Shown here: piece after piece, positions 58,001-64,000 of the stretch
Layout: each line of letters opens with the position of its first letter
Numbering within the stretch: the first letter of the stretch is position 1
Assembly: GCF_009389715.1 (NCBI RefSeq)
Contig: NC_052393.1
Location: 310,001-374,000 of the forward strand
Reading direction: 5' to 3'
Origin: Phoenix dactylifera
Lineage: Eukaryota > Streptophyta > Magnoliopsida > Arecales > Arecaceae
Length of the DNA: 64,000 nt
Notes under the pieces: model-generated
What the model was told of the DNA's origin: nothing
Database searches by the model: none
What the model saw: only the letters and a program-made list of their open reading frames with translations
Position numbers and translations under genes: made by a program

Positions 58001-59049
58001 ATGAACTTGTAAGAGCACGTGAAGCTTTATGTCATACTTTGCCACTAATTTCATTCATACCACATAGAATTAAGCAACTAACTATAAAACAGAGAAGTGT
58101 GAAACCTACATTCTGTAGCTGTTGTCGCATGTAAGCATTCTCATGAACCAGCTGTGTGACCTGCTTCTGAAGGCGCTCATTTTCCTCCATCAAAAGCTTA
58201 TTCATCGCAGTCAACTTTCTATTAACAGCCTGAAGCCGAGAAGCCTCTTTTCTTTGCTTCTCACGACACCTAGGAGAAGAGAAAGGCACTAATCTTAATC
58301 ATTCCAAACCTCCAAGTTGCCAGGGCAAGTTTGCAAAATTGAAAATGTAATGCAAGACGAAACTTCAAACTTCCAAAGCGGTCCATCCATACAACCCAAA
58401 GAGATTAAGGAGCGACAAATGAGCAATGAAAAAGACAGTGCAGTTGAAAATAATTTAATCAATATTCCAGAGTTTGTAAAGGGCGTCATGTCTAGCGCAA
58501 AATTAGTGCAACTATTAACTGGATTTGGCTTACACCTTATCTCCCTCACTCCTACTGCTTTTCTTTTCCTTTTTCGAAGATTTTATTACGAGTTTCATCA
58601 CAAGCTTATGTTAAAAAAATTTGGGATGGCTTCATTATGAAATGAACTGAAAAACGAATTTTTTTTATAAAAAAAACTAGAAAGCAAAGTAGCATAAAAA
58701 TAAAATCATTCAAACACTCCAACCTTGACGGTTTGAAGAAACTACTACCAAGATTCACGAATCTAGAGACAATATGATTAACCACGTCCACCCTCCTTAC
58801 CATTCCACCAAGCTCTTACCTTCGGTTCTGGAACCAGACCTTAATCTGTTTCGGCTCAATGTTGGCCAAGATCGGGCACTCACGGATCAGCTGCTGACGG
58901 CGCACCGAGCTCGGCTTCGGGCACTCACCGTAGACCCTCTCGAGCGCTTCCACCTGCTCTGCCGTGTATCTCACGTACTTCCCCGTGTCCATGGGCTCCT
59001 TCTCCAAACCACCACCCCCGCCGCTTCTCACCGCCATTGTCGTGGCCAT
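49045..59049 (-). CDS. REV: Class III HD-ZIP transcription factor, REVOLUTA type
   Basis: Nuclear transcription factor controlling adaxial (upper) leaf identity, shoot meristem and vascular patterning. Eighteen exons read leftwards: 59049-58820, 58269-58110, 57826-57744, 57641-57551, 57339-57244, 56989-56876, 56747-56664, 56569-56414, 56333-56259, 55830-55724, 55610-55427, 54866-54678, 54389-54309, 53385-53251, 52696-52371, 52080-51975, 50928-50779, 49191-49045. They sum to 837 aa, in phase throughout. Domains: homeodomain about 22-82 (IKVWFQNRR), leucine zipper about 85-125 (KLLMEENERLQKQVTQLVHE), START about 158-370, START-adjacent region, and C-terminal MEKHLA ending in AFCFMNWSFI. PEVLRPLYESSRIVAQKM and SLKTGSCSFPGLRPLRFSG favour REVOLUTA/OsHOX10 over PHABULOSA. 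The start is the first in-frame ATG (MATTMAVRSG), as in relatives. mRNA is expected to be cut by miR165/166. One intron uses a GC donor. Confidence 0.95.
49503..49541. repeat. GA-rich microsatellite in intron 17 of REV
   Basis: A run of GAGAGA with single interruptions (GC, AT), about 38 bases, inside the 1.6-kb intron between exons 17 and 18. Confidence 0.9.
52081..52370 (-). other. GC-AG intron (intron 15 of REV)
   Basis: Exon 15 ends ...AGCTACAG at 52371 and the intron begins GCAAGT. The next exon starts after TGTAG at 52080. Only this GC donor keeps the frame (CQSYSYYLGMELL, as expected for the family). The nearest GT lies six bases further on and would put exon 16 in the wrong frame. 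GC-AG introns are a known minor class, and the donor otherwise matches the AG|GCAAGT consensus well. Confidence 0.85.
52947..53110. mobile_element. Possible MITE fragment in intron 14 of REV
   Basis: GGGCCCATTTGGTGTACTGCAG at about 52947 resembles MITE termini of the GGGC-TTTGG type. It is followed by sequence rich in CTGCAGG and GGCCCA words that fold back on each other (for example GGTTCAGATGCAGG and AACTGCAGGCC). No clear second end was found. Confidence 0.3.
55937..56078. mobile_element. Possible small MITE in intron 9 of REV
   Basis: AAGGCTCTACTTGGATGC on the left and GCCAAACCAGAGACC on the right give weakly inverted ends about 140 bases apart. There is no clean target duplication. Suggestive only. 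Confidence 0.25.
57330..57561 (-). promoter_or_regulatory. miR165/166 target site, split by intron 4 of REV
   Basis: Exon 4 ends with CTGGGATGAAG (57561-57551) and exon 5 starts with CCTGGTCCGG (57339-57330). Joined by splicing, these form the 21-nt site complementary to miR165/166 found in all plant class III HD-ZIP mRNAs, coding for PGMKPGP in the START domain. In the genome the halves are separated by a 211-base intron, so the DNA and unspliced RNA lack the full site. Confidence 0.95.
57458..57500. repeat. Small inverted repeat in intron 4 of REV
   Basis: CCCTACCGGT (57458-57467) and ACCGGTAGGG (57491-57500) are perfect 10-base inverted arms around a 23-base loop. It is possibly the remnant of a small mobile element. 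Confidence 0.6.
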
Positions 59050-60071
59050 CTCTTTAAGATGGCTCTCGAGACCAAAAGCAAATAGAGGAACCAGAGACGG
59101 GTATTCCCCTTCTTCAAATCCCTCTTTTCCTTCCAATATCAGTCAAATTCTCTAGGAAACCTTGCCGTGATTGCGAGAATGAGGATAAGGGTAAGGATAA
59201 AACAAGAACTTATTACGGGCGTTTGGTTGCTGGACTTAGGGCTTATGGAAGCATCCTTATATAAGTTAAAAATCCAGGGAAGGGCACTTTTCCTAACAGA
59301 AAACGCCGCTTTTTTTTCCCCAAAAAATCAAAGAAAAATTGAACCAAATTCTTAAAAAAAAACCCTCAAATATTTACAAATCCTTCAAGAACTGCCTCCG
59401 ATTTGCTTCAAACCAGCCTCCAGATACTTCGTGAACGATCAAAGATCACGCGATACAGTGGGACTTGAACCCCTGAATCCAAGAAACAGGCATGCAACCC
59501 AATCTCGCTCCCAACTTGAAAAGTGCCACCTTGAGACCTCGCGAACTAGCTCGGACCACGCACGCAAGCAGTCAAAGCCTAATCTACTTCGATCTGAAGG
59601 CAACCCCACCCGTTTTCATCAGCCGATTCAAACCTCCTCCCTTCTGAGTCGCCACAAATCACCACCGAAGAACATCCAAGAACCTTGCTTCGGAACTCGG
59701 AACGGGAAGGACGAGATCACCGCTACGTCGCACACGCTGCTCTCTTGGCGGAAAGAGAGCCTTCTCTCCCGCATCAGAGGCTTCGCCGAGGCTCGCGTTC
59801 GACGCCGGCCGAAACCCTAGCCATCACCGGAGACCGAATCGGAACGAGCAGACACGAAGGGGAAGAGAAAACAATCAGGGATTGAAGAGGAGAAAGAAAG
59901 CGAGGAAGAGACAGACGGGGAGAGAGAGAAAGGAGAACTGACAAGGTAATAAAGGAGAGGAAGAGCTGAAGCTCGTCCTGGAGACTCACAAACAGTAAGA
60001 GATAGAAAGAGGAAAGGAGAGTAATAGAGAGAGACAGGGGAGTCGAGCATATCGAGGAAGCTTATTTATAG
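59050..60071 (-). promoter_or_regulatory. REV leader and TATA box
   Basis: On the minus strand CTATAAATAAG at 60071-60061 is a good TATA box, about 1 kb upstream of the start codon, and CT-rich leader sequence follows. If no leader intron is removed, the leader contains several ATGs with short frames, such as 59493-59446 (15 codons). This would suggest translational control, but a spliced leader cannot be excluded: a donor-like TTTGTGAGT lies near 59990. Confidence 0.5.
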
Positions 60072-61680
60072 AGCGAGATTACGAGAATGCCCTTCTGAGT
60101 TCCGAGTGGGATGTAACGGGCGGGTTGTTTGCGAGAGGGAGAAAGTAGCCTACAGCAGTTTTAAGCAACGGCCGATTTAATGGCTTCCTCCGTTCCTCAT
60201 AGTCTCTCGTTTGCAAAATACAGATAAATATAAAAACAACAAATTTAAAATAAATAAGCATTCTTGATCAATATTTTTTATTACTTGATATTTTAGTATA
60301 GAAATTGGAAATGGCATAACTAATAAAATTGCTTAAAACTTGGTTACTGTTGTTTAGATTTTGGTGTAGCCTTCATCTTAATTAAAAAAAAGTAAGTTAA
60401 ATTTTACATATGTTATTTCTAAATGCTAAGTACAAAAGAATGATAAATAAAAATTAAAATAATAAATATTAAAATGTTCTATATTTTATGCTAAAAATGT
60501 TTAAGATATATCATTGTCTCAATAAAAATTTTGTATTTGGTTATATATTTTTTCTCCTCCCTTCGAACGAGCTGGCAAACCTCTAGTTGATTTTCATAAA
60601 AAATATTTTCAAATTTATAGCATGATTAAAATTTTAACAAACTTTCAAATTTGTTGTTATATGATAATTATTCATACTTGTTCACTCATATGTCCCCCAA
60701 AATTTTATATATTGCATTTGGAGTTATATTCTTATTTATTCTTGTTTTTATCTTAGAAAATCATATAAGTACCTTGTGGGGAGTTAATTGTGCCCATGAA
60801 TCCTCGTTCCTAATGAAATCGAAATGATCCATAAATTGATTAGAAAATTTTTTTAATTTGTGAAAATTTTTTGCTTGAAGAAAAATAGATTTTTTGGAGC
60901 CATATTGAATATTTAACACTATCTTGCTAAAACATCGATCCTTGTTTGCTAATTATATAATTTCTAAATATAGTGAAATCTATACACAAAAAATGTTGTA
61001 ATACTATGAGTGAATACTAGATAACGTAAATAAGAATTCAACTTTGCAATCAAAGACGGGCAATGCATATTAAAAATTACTAAAAATTCAAAATAAATTG
61101 GGGATAAGAAAAATAAAATGCATGGATTAGAAAGGAGTATTAATATTTTTATTTATTTTTTAAAAAAATAAAATTTGTTTGAAATATAAAATCAAGCCAA
61201 TACAGTTTTTGATCTATAATTAGTGCATATTTCAATATCGTGCATATTTCCTCTTTAAAAAATGAAAGGAAGAAAACATGATCTCATCCATCTTTTCTAC
61301 CCATGATGGCTATCCAATATCCCAACAACGTGTCCTAATAATTATCTATACATATTTGCTTGGCTTGAAAATATTTGAAATTCAAAACAATTGTTATTAA
61401 ATTTTTTAATAGGCAACAGTGAAAACTCAATGACTAACTATCATTAACTCGAAAAGGGCTATCAATTAATATGGAAATCTAAATATGGAAAATACTAATT
61501 TTATTTAGATAAACAAAAAATAGCAATTAGGATAATTTAATAGATAAATAATATTTCCTTATTTTAATTTATTTTTAATTAACATGTACTGAAACTGGAA
61601 GTCTTCCATGGCCATGCGGAGGTTACGTCCACGGAGACGGATAAAAGTATCGAGCTAAAACTAAGGAGGAGGAATCATAG
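60072..61680. other. AT-rich spacer
   Basis: The REV upstream promoter region, then about 1.4 kb of very AT-rich sequence. No coding domain, tRNA or clear repeat boundary was recognised. Confidence 0.45.
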
Positions 61681-61684
61681 CTAA

Positions 61685-62096
61685 GGGCTCGTTTGGTTTG
61701 CGGAAAGTATTTTTTTTAGAAATATAATTAATAAAAAATAGATTTATGGAAAGACGATGCCTAAGAAAGTACTTTTGCTATGTTTAGTTGACCATAGGAA
61801 GGTGACACGAGGTTTATATTTGGTTGATCATCCAATTTTCTGAAAAAGTTAGGTGTAGTTTCTATTATACCCTTAATAAAAATTCGGTTTTTAATGTTTT
61901 GGATCAAATAAGAATTCTTGATTTAATGCAGAAGAACCTTTTTGAGAAGAAATAAAAATATTTCGATTCTCGACTTACGGAAAAGTTATTTTCTATGTTT
62001 CTTCTATAATTTTTTTTATAAAATATGAAAATCATATTTTTACAAATATACAATTTTTTTGTCCTTTTTTTAAAAAATTCAACTAAATAAGAGCCA
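61685..62096. mobile_element. Diverged Harbinger-like MITE related to 19433-19913
   Basis: GGGCTCGTTTGGTTTGCGG at 61685 repeats the terminal sequence of the MITE at 19433. The interior CCTAAGAAAGTACTTTTGC, ATGTTTAGTTGACCATAGG and AAGGTGAC match the reverse complement of that MITE near 19752-19850. The right end (AACTAAATAAGAGCCA, 62081-62096) is only partly inverted. The 412-bp copy has diverged more. Confidence 0.65.
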
Positions 62097-62589
62097 TCCC
62101 TTTATTATTTTTTTTCGTTGTGTTTTTTTTTTCCGAGAACCAAGCCCATTTGGGCTAACTCAGGTGATGGGTCTCGCATTTATCGCACTCTAACTGTGGA
62201 GGCCTGGGGCCCAGGCCGAGGTTGAGGAGGGCGTGCCACGTGGAAAAAGGTAGAGCGGCCAAAAGTGTGAAGGGAAGAATTTAATGGAAGTGGCCTAACG
62301 GGAGCCGTCCGAAGCATTTCGGAGAAAACGGGGTAGTTCTAAATACACCCCCCCGATTGCTCAGGACACCCCCAAAAACCAAAAAAAAAATACCCAAACT
62401 AACCTTTAGTGTAATTACCATATTGCCCTTGAAATTTTCTCAGTACACCCCCCTTCCTCCTCCTCCGTCTCCTCCTCCGTTTCGTTTTGAAAAGAAAAAA
62501 AAAACCACCCCTCAAACCCCCCTTAAACCCCTCGATCCATTTACATCGTTTAGGCGATCTTTGAAGGAGATTTAAGCCCCATTCGAAGC

Positions 62590-64000
62590 ATGGACAAGCA
62601 ACTAGTGATTTGGGACGAAGAATCGGCCGCAAAGGTACGTGTTCCACCTTGTTTCGAAAGTTTTTTTTTTCACGGTTCGTGCTCCGTTCGGCACTGGATC
62701 GCCGAACAAAGGCTTCTGTTCGGCTGCATAGTGCCGAACAGAAGCCTTCTGTTCGGCAACGCTCTACCGAACAGAAGGCTTCTGTTCGGCTGCACAGTGC
62801 CGAACATAAGGCTTCTGTCCGGCACACTGAAGCCGAACAGAAGGCTTCTGTTCGGCACTCTGCAGCCGAACAGAAGCCTTCTCGTGCCAAATCGCGTGCC
62901 GTGCTGAATTTTGTGCCGAACAGATCCTCTGATTCATTAATTCTTGGTGATAAATTATTTTATATGTAGGGCTATGCTACAACCGAATCGAGTATAATTG
63001 GATCAGAATTTGTACTGGATTACACAAGCGAATTTACAACTTACGAGGTATTATAATATATTGTGCAATTTTGTATTAGTTTAGCGAGCTATTTTTACAA
63101 CTGTGTACTTACATAAATTGTTTAATGTATAGATCTTCAAGAGTAGAGAGGACTTGTGTAATTGGTGTCGTGAAGCTGGGAGGCGAAATGGTTTTGTTGT
63201 TGTAATCAAATCATCCGATGCAGGTACCATTTCTAAGAAACCCAGAATTACGTTAGGTTGTGAGAGGGGTGGGACGTACCGAACCACAAAAGAAAAGCGA
63301 ATAAAGACTGCCTGTGGGACAAAGAAGTGTGGATGCCCTTTTGCATTAAGAGGAAAGAAATTGGATACTGCGGATGATTGGATATTACTGGTCGTATGTG
63401 GAGTGCACAATCATCCCGCTGCAGAGAATCTGGAGGGGCACTCATATGCAGGGAGATTATCTGAGCAGGAGACGGAATTGTTAGTGGATATGTCGAAGAG
63501 TTTGGTTCGTCCAAAGGACATATTATCCACATTGAAGGAAAGAGATGCCCTCAATGTTACGACTATCAAGACTATCTACAATGTACGTCAACGGTTTAAG
63601 GTTGCAGAGAAAGCCGGGAGGTCTGAAATGCAACATCTATTAGGTAAATTATCAGAGGCTAAATATATTGAGTGGCATAGGAATTGTACTAATACGGATG
63701 TTGTGCATGACTTATTTTGGGCACACCCTGGCAGCATTGATTTGTTCCGTGCATTTCCCCGTGTGTTGATAATGGATTGCACGTACAAGACGAATAGGTA
63801 TCGTCTTCCGCTCTTAGAGATTGTGGGGGTGACATCTACTGACATGACATTTTCAGTTGCTTTTGTATACTTAAATTCTGAGGGGGAAGAAAAGCTATAC
63901 TTGGGCATTAGAGAGATTGCGCAGTGTCATAGCTGATGATGTTTTGCCTGAGTTGATTGTTACAGATAGAGACTTGGCTTTGATGAATGCAATTCATAGA
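62590..64000 (+). CDS. MULE transposase with FAR1-type DNA-binding domain, partial
   Basis: Mutator-superfamily transposase, cut by the window edge. Predicted exons: 62590-62634 (MDKQLVIWDEESAAK), 62970-63047, and 63133 onwards, all phase 0 with GT/AG borders. The third exon encodes a FAR1/WRKY-GCM1-like zinc finger (FKSREDLCNWCREAGRRNG, CGTKKCGCPFALRG and the VHNHP pair of histidines), then the MULE core with the first catalytic Asp in RVLIMDCTYKTNRYRLP. One extra A in the run at 63890-63893 shifts the frame. Beyond it the coding sequence goes on in another frame with SYTWALERLRSVIADDV and LIVTDRDLALMNAIHR, which holds the second catalytic Asp. So this copy is probably inactive, unless the A is a sequencing error. 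It could instead be a domesticated FAR1-related gene, but the frameshift argues against that. Confidence 0.8.
62700..62889. repeat. Array of six 33-bp units, each with a 25-bp palindrome
   Basis: Units start at 62700/62701, 62733, 62766, 62799, 62832 and 62865, exactly 33 bases apart. Each consists of the arms GCCGAACAGAAG and CTTCTGTTCGGC around a single central C or G, then an 8-base spacer (TGCATAGT, AACGCTCT, TGCACAGT, ACACTGAA, ACTCTGCA). The second and fifth units are perfect palindromes; the others have one or a few changes. Partial units flank the array (about 62687 and 62920). It lies inside the predicted first intron of the MULE transposase gene. Confidence 0.95.

Larger units (their letters stand above)
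62330..64000 (+). mobile_element. Mutator-like element (MULE), 5' half
   Basis: Carries the start of a MULE transposase gene (62590 to the window edge). The left boundary is set provisionally at the GGGGTAGTTCTAAATACACC stretch (about 62331), which looks like a terminal repeat. The other end lies outside the window, so neither the terminal inverted repeat nor the usual 9-bp target duplication can be tested here. The predicted first intron holds a palindrome array. Confidence 0.65.

Noticed and set aside
59440-59520. Sequence on the minus strand resembling a tRNA T-arm (GGGGTTCAAGTCCC)
   Set aside because: There is no matching acceptor stem, D-arm or anticodon stem at the right distance, and it lies in the REV leader.
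62610-62969. 119-codon open frame through the palindrome array (and its counterpart on the other strand)
   Set aside because: The frame stays open only because the repeat period is 33 bases, and the region is flanked by good splice sites, so it is more likely intronic.
1-64000. CRISPR arrays, bacterial operons, ribosome binding sites or origins
   Set aside because: The window is plant nuclear DNA. The only regularly spaced repeat (62700-62889) is palindromic, has 8-base spacers and lies inside a transposon, unlike a CRISPR array.

Overview
The window looks like nuclear DNA of a monocot flowering plant. Genes are spliced with canonical GT/AG borders, exons are GC-rich and set in AT-rich spacers, and the genes belong to plant-only families (PIP aquaporin, S40/DUF584, DRB, class III HD-ZIP). 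The mix of elements would fit a palm or another commelinid, but that is an inference; the species cannot be proved from the sequence.

Layout. 0.4-12.2 kb: two tandem PIP2 aquaporin genes on the minus strand, each rebuilt here as four exons (287 and 288 aa), separated by transposon debris (a LINE, a probable SINE, an LTR fragment). 12-21 kb: gene-free DNA with a nearly complete non-autonomous hAT element (13574-14524 with target duplications), three local tandem repeats and an intact Harbinger-like MITE (19433-19913). 21.7-26.6 kb: an intronless ribosomal protein L12 gene (minus) with a classic telo-box/site II promoter, then an intronless S40 senescence-regulator-like gene (plus). 26.6-41.9 kb: a long gene desert with LINE RNase H fragments and an LTR-retroelement fossil. 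42-60 kb: a DRB2-type double-stranded RNA binding protein gene (plus, 3 exons, 439 aa) converging on an 18-exon class III HD-ZIP gene of the REVOLUTA type (minus, 837 aa) with a split miR165/166 target site. 62.3-64 kb: the 5' half of a Mutator-like (MULE) transposon with a FAR1/WRKY-GCM1-type zinc finger and transposase core, cut by the window edge.

The genes do not form one pathway. DRB2 and the miR166-controlled HD-ZIP III gene are both tied to small-RNA biology, but their proximity is probably chance. The most notable signals are: strong evidence of gene conversion between the two PIP2 copies (exon 2 has 2 differences in 296 bases while exon 3 has 23 in 141); a GC-AG intron in the HD-ZIP III gene; an exact 33-bp-period array of six 25-bp palindromes inside the first predicted intron of the MULE transposase gene; a hAT element carrying a protein-like stretch; and a retroelement fossil whose primer-binding-site region has been amplified as a palindromic tandem repeat.
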